DNA of 64,000 bases from Armatimonadota bacterium (GTDB lineage Bacteria; Armatimonadota; Fimbriimonadia; Fimbriimonadales; ATM1): contig QEUM01000001.1 of assembly GCA_003577165.1 (NCBI GenBank), positions 248,001-312,000 on the forward strand. Reading direction: 5' to 3'. Shown here piece after piece: positions 26,535 to 34,914 of the stretch (the stretch's first letter is position 1; every line of letters begins with the position of its first letter). The position numbers and the translations under genes are program-made. The notes under the pieces are model-generated. The model made no database searches. It had not been told where the DNA came from and saw only the letters and a program-made list of their open reading frames with translations.

Positions 26535-26628
26535 CCGCCTCTGCGAACACGGATGTAGCATCGCAGAGGCGGATCTGAAGCGGCTAGGAAGGCCGCTTCG
26601 ACAGGATCGCCGGAAGGAACCGGCGGTC
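26535..26628 (+). promoter_or_regulatory. Three-hairpin leader with GGA in every loop, before the sigma-GGDEF gene
   Basis: Three consecutive hairpins fill the gap between pilC and the next start. P1 (26535-26572) has a 12-bp stem and a 14-base loop containing ACACGGATGT. P2 (26577-26599) has an 8-bp stem and loop TAGGAAG. P3 (26605-26628) has a 9-bp stem with one G-U pair and loop AAGGAA. GGA in hairpin loops is what CsrA/RsmA proteins bind, and the P1 loop differs from the known high-affinity core ACARGGAUGU at one base. No T-run follows P1, so a simple pilC terminator is unlikely. The sequence could also be a separate small RNA. Confidence 0.55.
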
Positions 26629-26646
26629 GAATCAACGGAGGGATTA

Positions 26647-27903
26647 ATGTCGAGCAGCGCTGACCGCGTGAACTACGCGGAGCATCTGGTCCAGGAGTAC
26701 GTGCGCACGCGGGACACCGACGTCCGCGACAGAATCGTGCGTCTGCATACAGGCATGGTGGAGCGAATCGCGCGGCGATACGCCGGGCTCGAGCCCCATG
26801 AAGACCTCGTGCAGGCGGGATTCCTTGGGCTGCTGAATGCGCTGAATATGTTCGAGCCGCAGAAGGGCGTCAGGTTCAACACGTACGCGACGCACCTCGT
26901 AGCAGGCTCGATCAAGCACCACCTCCGAGACAAGACGAAGATCATTCGCGAGCCTGCCTGGCTTCAAGAAGTGCGGCATCGCGTGAACCGCACGGCTGCA
27001 CAACTTCAGCAGGAGTTCGGCCGCGGCGCCTCCCCCGAGGAGATCGCCAATCGCACGGGTCTTCCCAAGGAAACCGTCGAAGAGGTGCTGTCCACGGATG
27101 ATCTCTTCCGCGTTGCAAGCCTCACAGCCCCCCCCTCCTCGGAAGAAGACGATGGCGAGCAGTTCGACCTGGGCGACGATGGCAGGGATCAGATCTCCGT
27201 CGAAGACAGGTCCGTCCTCGAGAATGCGTTCCAGCAACTCCGCGACCTTGAGCGAACCGTGCTCGGCCTGTTCCACTTCGAGGACCTGAACCAAACCGAG
27301 ATCGCCGCGCGGCTGGGAATCTCCGGGAACTACGTCTCACATGTCTTGCGCCAAGCCACGGCGAGGCTCCGCGCGATCTTTGCGAACGACGATCGAATCG
27401 GCCGGGCTCTCATGAAGTCGGAGGGAGATCCCCAAACCGACGTTTTGTGCGAAGAGACGGGCGCGTACATGGAGGCTTACCTTCTCGCCCGACTCGACGA
27501 GGAGTGCGCTCGGGCATCCTGCAACGATTCCGTCGTTGGATTTGTCCATGTTCGTTTCGACGGGCTTGACAGCCTGAGCACTTTCTACGGGCCCACGGCC
27601 GTGATGTCGTTCCTTGCAGACGCTGCCGAGTTCCTAAGGGCCGGCGTGCGCAGGCTCGACATGGTCGGCCGTCTCGGCTCCACCGGATTCGGCATCATCC
27701 TTCCGGGCGCTGGAGAGTCCGTGGCATCCGTGCGAGAGCGCCTCGCGAGCCGCCTCACAGCGTGGGTCAGAAGGTCTGTCGGCTCGAGCAACTCCGTGAG
27801 AGTCATGATCGGAGACGCGTACTATCCGGCAAACGGACGCAACGCCAAGCGAATCGTCGAGTCGATCCACCTGGAACGGCTCGACGAGAAGAAGGCGGCG
27901 TAA
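26647..27903 (+). CDS. SigB/F-type sigma factor fused to a degenerate GGDEF domain
   Basis: Residues 1-245 are a sigma-70 factor of the SigB/SigF/SigG type. Region 2 has HEDLVQAGFLGLLNALNMFEP and VRFNTYATHLVAGSIKHHLRD; region 3 follows; region 4 has LNQTEIAARLGISGNYVSHVL. Residues about 262-410 follow the GGDEF fold pattern (FVHVRFDGLDSL, FLRAGVRRLDMVGRLGSTGF, IILPGAGESV). The signature is GSTGF (344-348) and the usual GH..GD region is lost, so it should not make c-di-GMP. It could still bind a nucleotide or act in dimerisation. GGAGGG precedes the ATG. Confidence 0.85.
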   Translation: MSSSADRVNYAEHLVQEYVRTRDTDVRDRIVRLHTGMVERIARRYAGLEPHEDLVQAGFLGLLNALNMFEPQKGVRFNTYATHLVAGSIKHHLRDKTKIIREPAWLQEVRHRVNRTAAQLQQEFGRGASPEEIANRTGLPKETVEEVLSTDDLFRVASLTAPPSSEEDDGEQFDLGDDGRDQISVEDRSVLENAFQQLRDLERTVLGLFHFEDLNQTEIAARLGISGNYVSHVLRQATARLRAIFANDDRIGRALMKSEGDPQTDVLCEETGAYMEAYLLARLDEECARASCNDSVVGFVHVRFDGLDSLSTFYGPTAVMSFLADAAEFLRAGVRRLDMVGRLGSTGFGIILPGAGESVASVRERLASRLTAWVRRSVGSSNSVRVMIGDAYYPANGRNAKRIVESIHLERLDEKKAA

Positions 27904-27921
27904 ACGACGCTCCGCTCCCGG

Positions 27922-27927
27922 TATGCT
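27922..27927 (+). promoter_or_regulatory. -10 box placed for a leaderless selD transcript
   Basis: TATGCT ends six bases before the GTG at 27934. No Shine-Dalgarno sequence is seen. Confidence 0.4.
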
Positions 27928-27933
27928 CCGCGT

Positions 27934-28944
27934 GTGACTCGTCTCACGCACATGGTCGACTGCGCCGGTTGAGCGAGCAAGCTGGGGTCATCCCAACTCG
28001 CGGAGGTTCTGCGAGCATTGCCGAACGTCGCTCACCCTGACCTGCTCGTCGGGTTCGATACCTCCGACGATGCGGGAGTTTTTCGCGTCTCTGACCATGT
28101 CGCCATCGTGCAGACGATGGACTTTTTCACACCCATCGTCGACGAGCCGTATGCCTATGGATCGATCGCGGCCGCGAATGCGCTGAGCGACGTGTATGCG
28201 ATGGGAGGCAAACCGATCACCGCAATGAACATCGCCTGCTTCGATCCGGAGATGGCCCCACCTCAGGTTTGGGCCGACATCCTCCGGGGGATGGCTGACA
28301 AGTGCGAAGAAGCGGGAGCAGTCCTCGTGGGCGGCCACACGGTCGAAGACAAGCAGCCAAAGTTCGGATTAAGCGTGACGGGCATCGTCGACCCTGACAC
28401 CGTGTTCGACAATCGCAATGCGAAAGAGGGAGATCGCGTCTACCTCACCAAGCCGCTCGGCATGGGCATCGCTACCACCGCAGCCAAATTCGACGACCCG
28501 GTCGTGAAAGAAGGCGGAGAGGAAAGCGCATACGCGACGGCCGTGAGGTTTATGGCGGAACTGAATCGAATCGGTGCGGAATTCGCCCACTCTGTCCACT
28601 CGCGCTGCGCGACGGACATCACCGGATTCGGACTCGCGGGCCACCTCTTCAACATCGCGCGCGCATCGAGCGTCACGATTCGGATCTATCACGACCAACT
28701 TCCGCTGCTGCCCAACATCGAGCAATTGATTGAGGCTGGGAACGTGCCTGCCGGAGCGAGGAAGAACGCGGCGCATCTCGGCGACGCGCTGCATTTCTCG
28801 GATTCGGTTCCCACGTGGATGCGAACTTTGGTAACCGACCCTCAGACGAGCGGCGGACTCGCTGTCTTTAGCAAGGAGGAGACGGAGGAGTATCCGCTCA
28901 TTGGATCTGTCGAGGCGGGCCCACCTCGAATCGTCGTGGATTGA
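27934..28944 (+). CDS. selD: Selenide, water dikinase, selenoprotein with in-frame UGA (Sec) at codon 13
   Basis: SelD makes selenophosphate from selenide and ATP for selenocysteine and selenouridine synthesis. From 28018 on, the frame gives a normal SelD core (QTMDFFTPIVDEPY, NALSDVYAMGGKP, TDITGFGLAGHL, DPQTSGGL). That core alone lacks the N-terminal catalytic part. Reading back in frame to the GTG at 27934 restores it, with a UGA at 27970-27972 in the context DCAG-U-ASKLG. There, Sec or Cys is expected three residues before the essential Lys. With Sec the protein is 336 residues, a normal length. A standard gene caller would start too late. Confidence 0.88.
27970..28001 (+). promoter_or_regulatory. 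Candidate bacterial SECIS hairpin after the selD UGA
   Basis: Directly after the UGA, GCGAG (27973-27977) pairs with CTCGC (27997-28001). Inside, TGGG (27983-27986) pairs with CCCA (27992-27995), closing the loop GTCAT. The loop starts with G-U, as in known bacterial SECIS elements. It begins 14 bases after the UGA, slightly closer than the usual 16 or more. Confidence 0.6.
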
Positions 28945-29000
28945 CGCCACCCGCCAGTACATGAGTGGTCAGCCGCTGCTTTCTTCGATTAGCCTCGAAC

Positions 29001-29042
29001 AAAGAAAGTGCGCCCCTGCAACATGCCGCAGCAGGGGCGCAC
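29001..29042 (-). terminator. Intrinsic terminator of the PEP-CTERM gene (may also stop selD)
   Basis: A perfect 12-bp stem, GTGCGCCCCTGC with GCAGGGGCGCAC, and an 11-base loop. On the minus strand it is followed by TTTCTTT, so it fits a Rho-independent terminator for the gene at 29061-29900. On the plus strand it lies after selD but has no T-run. Confidence 0.75.
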
Positions 29043-29060
29043 GAACTGTCGATTGATATC

Positions 29061-29900
29061 CTACGACTTGCGACGTCTCGAGGCTAGCCATGCGAGGCCG
29101 ATGCCGAGGCCGAGTAGGCTTGTCGGCTCCGGCACGATTCCGGGCGCCCAGGCAGCGGCCGAAAACGTGCCACTTCCTGTAAACGGCGATGCGATCGTGC
29201 CGACCTGAGTTCCGCTCGAAAGGTCGAACACATAGAAATTCGCCTGCGTAGTGTTTGGTCCGTCCGTAACGAAATACGCGCGGCCTCCACCGACCGCAAG
29301 TCCATCGATGTCCGTTTCGCCTGCCGGGTACCCGGCGATAAACGTCTCCGATCCGCCAACGTAGTCGATAGAGTACAGGCCGCGGCCGGTCGATGGCGTG
29401 TCGGTCAGACCGTACAACTTCGCAGTGTCGGGATCGTAGTCGAGCCCTCCGAAGTCGTACGTCGAGGCGTACGTGTATACAAGCGAGGCGACTCCGGTCG
29501 AAGGGTCAATCTCATACACAGCCTCCGTCGAGATATTTCGGGTCCCCAGCAGCTTCCCGGTAGTCGGGTTGTAGCCGAGGCCAACGAAGTTGACGGTGGC
29601 GCTGTTGTAGGTCATTGCGACCGAATTGATGGTCGGCGAACCGCCGAGCAAGTCGGAATATGTCGCGCTGTACAAAGTGGAACCGTTGTTCCAGTACAGG
29701 ATTGAATTGACGTTGTCGGCAGCCATTCCCCAGGGCTTAGCAGTCGAGCCTGAATTCGCATACAGCGGGCTTGCGACGCCCGTGGTCACGTCAATGGCGT
29801 AGATGGTCGCTGTTCCGGACTGGTCGTTACCCACGATCAGTTGTGCGGATGCACCGCCGGGAATCAGCGCCAGTGCGATAAGCGCTACTTGCGATCTCAT
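29061..29900 (-). CDS. PEP-CTERM surface protein, beta-propeller-like
   Basis: The 279-residue protein has a signal peptide (MRSQVALIALALIPGGASAQ) and ends in VPEPTSLLGLGIG followed by a hydrophobic stretch and RRRKS, the PEP-CTERM sorting signal. Between them, repeated strands such as ATIYAIDVTTGVAS, AVYEIDPSTGVASLVYT and GLDYDPDTAKLYGL suggest blades of a beta-propeller. I assign no enzyme activity. The ATG at 29900 has AGGAGG eight bases before it; an upstream ATG at 29927 has none. It is the second exosortase substrate in the window. Confidence 0.85.
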   Translation of the reverse strand: MRSQVALIALALIPGGASAQLIVGNDQSGTATIYAIDVTTGVASPLYANSGSTAKPWGMAADNVNSILYWNNGSTLYSATYSDLLGGSPTINSVAMTYNSATVNFVGLGYNPTTGKLLGTRNISTEAVYEIDPSTGVASLVYTYASTYDFGGLDYDPDTAKLYGLTDTPSTGRGLYSIDYVGGSETFIAGYPAGETDIDGLAVGGGRAYFVTDGPNTTQANFYVFDLSSGTQVGTIASPFTGSGTFSAAAWAPGIVPEPTSLLGLGIGLAWLASRRRKS

Positions 29901-30015
29901 TGTCCAAACCTCCTTTCGTTCATCCACAAGATCGGTGGATCTTTACACTCGAGACGATACTACAGGTATGTGGGTAGTTAGCGTACCGGCCAAAGTACCA
30001 GGTTTGCCAGCCAGC

Positions 30016-30867
30016 TTACGTGGCGACTCCAGACCGAGCCCTGACTCGTTGGATCTTCTCCTCGAAGATTCGCGCCTGCTTCTCGTCGAGCCCGCTTGGT
30101 TCGCCAGCCAGGAGACGCGAAAGCGCGGCGCACTCGGTTCGAGAGAACGTGACGCTGTTCAGCCAGTGCTCTTCGAAAGCCTCATACGCAAGGGGAGAAA
30201 CCGCGCTTGCGCACTTCGCCATCGCGTTTGCGTACTCCCGAATCTCATACTGCGCATGGGGGTCCATTCTCAGTCGCAAAAACCTGAAGAGATTGTGAAG
30301 ATCGATCTGCCAGTACCACTCGGTGTAGAGCGACAGAGGCAGGTTCATGCGCGCGAGTTCTCGTGCGATCCCTCGCTCGAGCATCGTTTCGTAATGCTTA
30401 TAGATCGCCGCCTGCTCGGTGGACAGGTTTTCCAGCAACCCCTGCGCTTCTTCCGGAGACACCGACTCATCGGATCGGCCTTGTTTGTTCGACTTGCTCT
30501 GAAGCCGAATCTGCTCCGGTTCCGGCAGATAGAACTCGTCCTGCATCACGCTGTATCGGCCGCTGATCTCGTTAAGCCGGGCAGTTCTGTGGCGGACCCA
30601 CTGACGCGCGACGAAGATCGGCATCTTGCAGTGAAAGGTGAGGATCACCTGCTCGAACGGACTCGTGTGTTCATTCCGCATGAGGTAATGGATAAGGCCC
30701 CGATCTTCGCGTACCGTTCGAGTTCCGGCTCCGTAACTCACCCTGGCGGCCTGAACGATGCGGGCGTCACCTCCGAGGTAGTCCACAAGCCGTACGAAGC
30801 CCTTGTCCAGAACTCGGATTTCCTGATCGAGCAGCGCTTCCGCCGCATCCACAATCTCGCGCGCCAT
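30016..30867 (-). CDS. thyX: Flavin-dependent thymidylate synthase
   Basis: ThyX makes dTMP from dUMP using FAD, NADPH and methylene-tetrahydrofolate. The diagnostic motif is complete (RHRTARLNEISGRYS), and the segment IHYLMRNEHTSPFEQVILTFHCKMP precedes it in the usual position. The 283-residue length is normal. It lies downstream of the HNH gene on the same strand, 20 bases apart. No thyA is seen in the window. Confidence 0.97.
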   Translation of the reverse strand: MAREIVDAAEALLDQEIRVLDKGFVRLVDYLGGDARIVQAARVSYGAGTRTVREDRGLIHYLMRNEHTSPFEQVILTFHCKMPIFVARQWVRHRTARLNEISGRYSVMQDEFYLPEPEQIRLQSKSNKQGRSDESVSPEEAQGLLENLSTEQAAIYKHYETMLERGIARELARMNLPLSLYTEWYWQIDLHNLFRFLRLRMDPHAQYEIREYANAMAKCASAVSPLAYEAFEEHWLNSVTFSRTECAALSRLLAGEPSGLDEKQARIFEEKIQRVRARSGVAT

Positions 30868-30887
30868 GACCGGGCGGTATTACCCGA

Positions 30888-31418
30888 TTATCCGATGTGC
30901 GAGAAGTCGCCGTAAACCGGCAGGTACAGCATCCAATCCTCCCGGCTCTGAGCCCGCAGGTACTCCGGCAACGAGATGTACGGGATGTACTTAGGCCGCG
31001 AAGGCCGGCGCCTCAGCTTCATGTTCGTCTTCTGGAGAGGCGTGTCTGCCTTTTTGAGGTTGCACCTTCGACAGCAGGCTACGACGTTTTCCCACGTGTG
31101 GCCCCCGCCCATCCTCCGAGGAATCACGTGATCGATCGTCAGGTCCTTGCCCGAGAAACCACAGTACTGGCAAGTGAAGTTGTCACGGGCCAAAACGCTG
31201 TGCCGAGTGAGGCGCAACTGCGGAAGAGGCCGTTTGACCGAATACCTCAACCGCAAGACGCTCGGGGCGTGAAGGGTGTTGGAGCCCGTCCTGACGATGT
31301 GCCCGTTCCGATGCAAGACTTCCGCCTTTCCCTTGAGCATAAGCGACATCGCTCGAACCATGCTGCACACGTTCAGCGGTTCGTAATTGTTGTTGAGCAA
31401 CAAGACGTCGTGTCTCAT
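30888..31418 (-). CDS. HNH endonuclease
   Basis: The 176-residue protein belongs to the common chromosomal HNH family whose N-terminus reads VLLLNNNYEPLNVCSMVRA. The nuclease core has a zinc site with CQYCG and CCRRCN and the HNH residues in LTIDHVIPRRMGGGHTWENVV. The cellular role of this family is not established; it is not clearly tied to a restriction system or mobile element here. It is followed by thyX. Confidence 0.9.
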   Translation of the reverse strand: MRHDVLLLNNNYEPLNVCSMVRAMSLMLKGKAEVLHRNGHIVRTGSNTLHAPSVLRLRYSVKRPLPQLRLTRHSVLARDNFTCQYCGFSGKDLTIDHVIPRRMGGGHTWENVVACCRRCNLKKADTPLQKTNMKLRRRPSRPKYIPYISLPEYLRAQSREDWMLYLPVYGDFSHIG

Positions 31419-31435
31419 CCTTCAATTGATCCAAA

Positions 31436-31473
31436 GTTAAAGCAAGAGGCCCGACACTTGGCATGGTCGGGCC
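31436..31473 (-). terminator. Probable terminator of the ileS-lspA operon
   Basis: GGCCCGAC pairs with GTCGGGCC (8 bp, 10-base loop). On the minus strand it is followed by TCTTGCTTTAACTTT, which is T-rich. It lies 156 bases after the lspA stop and just before the HNH gene. The rest of the 31419-31628 gap holds no convincing gene. Confidence 0.5.
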
Positions 31474-31628
31474 GCTTCGCAGAGACGCGCAATACGCCGT
31501 CTCACACGGGCGCCGGCCATGTAGAACCAGCTGCCGGTGCTCCAGCGAACGACCCAACTTGCTTTCATGCGGACAAGCATGATGACGGATAAGATACCGG
31601 TTTTGGCACCGGATGTGGGGCAGCTGCC

Positions 31629-32108
31629 TCAGGAGGCGGGCTGGTCGCCCTCTCGGGCCTTCCCTCCGAAAGCCTCTCCCAGCCACTTTACGAGGAGAAG
31701 CAGGACCCCGACCGTGATGCAGGCATCCGCCAGGTTGAACACGTGGATGATCTTGATGTCCACGAAGTCGGTCACCCTCCCCGAGTTCGCGACCCGGTCG
31801 ATAAGATTGCCCAGGGCGCCCGCGCAAACGAACACCATGGCGGCACGGAACGACCGCTCCCTCGCCGGCGCCCTCATGTAACTCACGGTCACGGCGATAG
31901 CCACGAGCAGAGCCACGGGCGAGAGCCAGAGCCCCAAATTGCGCAGCATTCCGAAAGCGACCCCCGTGTTGTACACGAGCGTGAACTCGATCGCGCCCGG
32001 AATCAGCGCGACCGTCTGGCCCTCAGCGAGCGCCGTGCGCGCCCAGTACTTCGAGAGTTGATCGAGTCCGAGTAGCAGGCCGACCCAAAAGAAGTAGCTC
32101 CATCTCAC
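31629..32108 (-). CDS. lspA: Lipoprotein signal peptidase (signal peptidase II)
   Basis: The 159-residue inner-membrane aspartyl protease cuts prolipoprotein signal peptides. Four membrane helices are visible. The catalytic Asp residues lie in GALGNLIDRV and FNLADACITVG, and the early motif is LDQLSKYW. It overlaps the ileS stop by four bases, the common ileS-lspA arrangement. A likely client in the window is the DUF192 lipoprotein. Confidence 0.97.
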   Translation of the reverse strand: MRWSYFFWVGLLLGLDQLSKYWARTALAEGQTVALIPGAIEFTLVYNTGVAFGMLRNLGLWLSPVALLVAIAVTVSYMRAPARERSFRAAMVFVCAGALGNLIDRVANSGRVTDFVDIKIIHVFNLADACITVGVLLLLVKWLGEAFGGKAREGDQPAS

Positions 32109-34885
32109 AGCCCCAGCACCTTGCGATCCCGCTCGCTCAACGCGACGCCGTTTACCAGGGCGACGTCAGGGCGCCTCAATCGGCTCCGCTCACACTTTAA
32201 GAAGTCCGAAACTTGGAATTCGTACGACTCGACTTCGCCTCCTCCCAGTTCAACCCAACTCACGCGAAGGAGCGTCGGTAGATCTTCTCCGAAAGACTGG
32301 AGCAGAGAAACCAGATCCTCCGGTCCCTTCACTCTCACGTAAATGTCCTGTGAGTCCTTCGTGTCCGATTCCGCTTTCCACTTCTCCATCTCCGCATACA
32401 AGCGATCTTTGAAGTCGAGGAATCGCGAGAAGCGATCGAGCAGAACGGGATCGTGCTCCGACATCCGCTTCGGCTCGATGACTTCCAGGAACACCGTCGG
32501 GTGTCTCTGCTGGAGTGGGATTCTTTCGTAGACTTCCTCCGCCGTGTGCGAAAGCACCGGGGCGATCAGTCTTGTGAGCACCAAGAGGATCTCGTGGCAG
32601 GCCGCTTGCGCGCTCCTCCGCGAAGGCCAGTCTGCGCCGTCGCAGTACATCCGGTCTTTGATGACATCGAGATAGAAGGCGCTGAGTTCGCGCGCGCAGA
32701 AGTCGTGGACGCGGCTCATCGCAGCGCTAAAATCGTACTCGTCGAAGTCCCTGCACGCGTCCGCTTCGAGAATTCGCGTTTTCGCGATCGCCCATCGGTC
32801 GACGTCCAGGATCGCCTCGAAGCCGCCGTTCGGATCGAAGTCGCTGAGGTTCGCGAGTAGGAACCTCAGGGTATTGCGAATTCGCCGATACTCATCGCTC
32901 ACTTGGCGAAGAATCTGCTCGCCGAAACTCACGTCACGACTGTAATCCACGCTTCCCGCCCACAGCCGCAAGATGTCTGCGCCGTATCGGTTCGCAGCGT
33001 CCACCGGCTCGATGACGTTGCCCTTCGACTTGGACATCTTCTCGCCGATCTCGTCCACGAGCCAGCCGTGAGTCACGACCTGCCGATAAGGAGCGGATCC
33101 CTTTATCGCGATCGCTGTGAGCAGGCTGCTGTTGAACCACCCGCGATGCTGATCGCTCCCTTCAAGATACAAGTCGCTCGGCCACTCCAGGTCCTCCCAG
33201 CCCATGTAGTTGTCGCTGAGCACAGCAAGATGGGTAACGCCGCTCTCGAACCAAACGTCGAGCGTGTCCGTCTCCTTCCGAAATTCCGTTTCTCCCGTCT
33301 CTGGATGCGCGTAGCCGGGGGGGATGATCTCTTTGACGCTCGCCTCGAACCACGCGTCGGATCCGCCCTGCTCCACAATTTTCGCAACCCGTTCGATGAT
33401 CTCAGGATCGAAACACGGCTTGTTCGAAGGGACGCCGTAGAGAATCGGTATCCCGACTCCCCACGTTCTTTGCCGGGACACGCACCAATCCGGCCGGCCT
33501 TCCACCATTGAGGAGATGCGCGCCTCGCCAGCCTTCGGGAACCACTTCACGCCCCGAATCGCTTCCAACGCGCGCTCCTTCAGGTTGTCGTGAGAGAGGT
33601 TGATGAACCACTGCTCCGTCGCCCGAAAGATGACCGGACTCTTGTCGCGCTCGCTGTGCGGATAACTGTGCACGTAATCGTATGCGAGCAGCAGATTCCC
33701 CTCTTCCTGAAGCCGCTTCGGTACCGCTTCGTCGGCCTCGTTGATGTGCAGGCCGGCGAATTCGAACGCCTCCGCAGTAAAGTGCCCCCCCTCGCCCACC
33801 GGACATAGGATTGGCAGGCCGTATTCTTTGCCCGTGTAGAAGTCTTCGGCTCCGTGGCCGGGAGCGGTGTGCACGACCCCAGTGCCTTCTTCGGTGTTGA
33901 CGTAGTCCGCGAGCACCACGATCGAGTCTCTGTCGAAAATGGGATGCTTGAACGCGACTCCGAGAAGGTCGCGACCCATGTGCCGCCCAACCGCTTGCAC
34001 ATTGGACCAACCCAACTGCTCCGACACTTTCGAAACTAGGTCGCTCAGAAGAAGATAGTGATCGCCATCGTGCTCGACAACGGAGTATTCCAGTTCAGGA
34101 TGAAAGGCGACTGCTAAGTTCGCGGGAATCGTCCACGGCGTCGTCGTCCAGATCACGGTGTACAAAGGCGAAAGGCCATCGAACACTCCGTTCGGATCCG
34201 ATCGCAGCGGAAATCGCACGAAGATCGCGCGCGAGGTGCGCTCTTCGTACACGAGTTCTGTGTCCGCAAGCGCGGTCTTGCTCTTGATAGACCAGTGCGT
34301 CGGCCGGAGGTCTTTGTAAACGTAACCTTCCTCAGCCAGTTTGCCGAACGCGCGAACTACGGAAGCCTCGAACCCGTAATGCAGCGTCGCATAGGAGCGA
34401 CCCCAGTCGCCGAACACCCCGAGCCTCTGAAACTGTTCGGTTTGAATCCTTATGTACTCTTCGGCGTGCTTTCTGCATGCCTTCCGCATCTCTGCAGGAC
34501 TGATGTTCGTTCCCAGCTTCGCCGCAACGGCAAGCTCGATCGGCAGGCCGTGTGTGTCGTATCCCGGAACGTACGGAGAGTGAAGCCCTCGCAGGGTCTT
34601 GTATTTGACCACGAAGTCTTTGAGGGCCTTATTGCGCGCAGTTCCCGTGTGCACGGGCGAGTTCGTATAGGGGGGGCCATCGTGAAGGATGAACTTCGGT
34701 CGGCCTCGCCGTGCATCTTGGATCACCTTGTACACGTCCATCTCCGCCCACTTTCTCTGCAGTTCGGGCTCACGGACGGGCAAGTCTGCCTTCATCGGAA
34801 TCGTGAAGTCTGGATTCGGCAGGTTAAGGGTCTCGCGGAGATTCACGGGAAGGCGGAGTTTACCTTTCGGAGTGCTTCTCAACAT
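32105..34885 (-). CDS. ileS: Isoleucyl-tRNA synthetase with altered HIGH motif
   Basis: IleRS, 926 residues, charges tRNA-Ile and edits valine. The class I core begins with FILHDGPPYTNSPVHTGTA, where the usual HIGH signature reads HTGT (residues 79-82). The second motif is intact (KMSKSKGN). The editing domain and anticodon-binding domain follow in the normal order. The C-terminal zinc knuckle is also degenerate: the expected C..C and C..C pairs are reduced to a single Cys in KCERSRLRRPDV. A GTG at 34846 is an alternative start. Only 29 bases separate it from the divergent pheA. Confidence 0.96.
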   Translation of the reverse strand: MLRSTPKGKLRLPVNLRETLNLPNPDFTIPMKADLPVREPELQRKWAEMDVYKVIQDARRGRPKFILHDGPPYTNSPVHTGTARNKALKDFVVKYKTLRGLHSPYVPGYDTHGLPIELAVAAKLGTNISPAEMRKACRKHAEEYIRIQTEQFQRLGVFGDWGRSYATLHYGFEASVVRAFGKLAEEGYVYKDLRPTHWSIKSKTALADTELVYEERTSRAIFVRFPLRSDPNGVFDGLSPLYTVIWTTTPWTIPANLAVAFHPELEYSVVEHDGDHYLLLSDLVSKVSEQLGWSNVQAVGRHMGRDLLGVAFKHPIFDRDSIVVLADYVNTEEGTGVVHTAPGHGAEDFYTGKEYGLPILCPVGEGGHFTAEAFEFAGLHINEADEAVPKRLQEEGNLLLAYDYVHSYPHSERDKSPVIFRATEQWFINLSHDNLKERALEAIRGVKWFPKAGEARISSMVEGRPDWCVSRQRTWGVGIPILYGVPSNKPCFDPEIIERVAKIVEQGGSDAWFEASVKEIIPPGYAHPETGETEFRKETDTLDVWFESGVTHLAVLSDNYMGWEDLEWPSDLYLEGSDQHRGWFNSSLLTAIAIKGSAPYRQVVTHGWLVDEIGEKMSKSKGNVIEPVDAANRYGADILRLWAGSVDYSRDVSFGEQILRQVSDEYRRIRNTLRFLLANLSDFDPNGGFEAILDVDRWAIAKTRILEADACRDFDEYDFSAAMSRVHDFCARELSAFYLDVIKDRMYCDGADWPSRRSAQAACHEILLVLTRLIAPVLSHTAEEVYERIPLQQRHPTVFLEVIEPKRMSEHDPVLLDRFSRFLDFKDRLYAEMEKWKAESDTKDSQDIYVRVKGPEDLVSLLQSFGEDLPTLLRVSWVELGGGEVESYEFQVSDFLKCERSRLRRPDVALVNGVALSERDRKVLGL

Positions 34886-34914
34886 GGCGGTAACATCGTT
34901 GATTCGCGGTTGCG

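Noticed and set aside
26535-26628. c-di-GMP riboswitch, or terminator of pilC
   Set aside because: The conserved core of GEMM riboswitches is absent, and no T-run follows any of the three hairpins.
31437-31580. 47-codon minus-strand open frame in the lspA-HNH gap
   Set aside because: No ribosome site, basic random-looking product, and it runs through a terminator-like hairpin.
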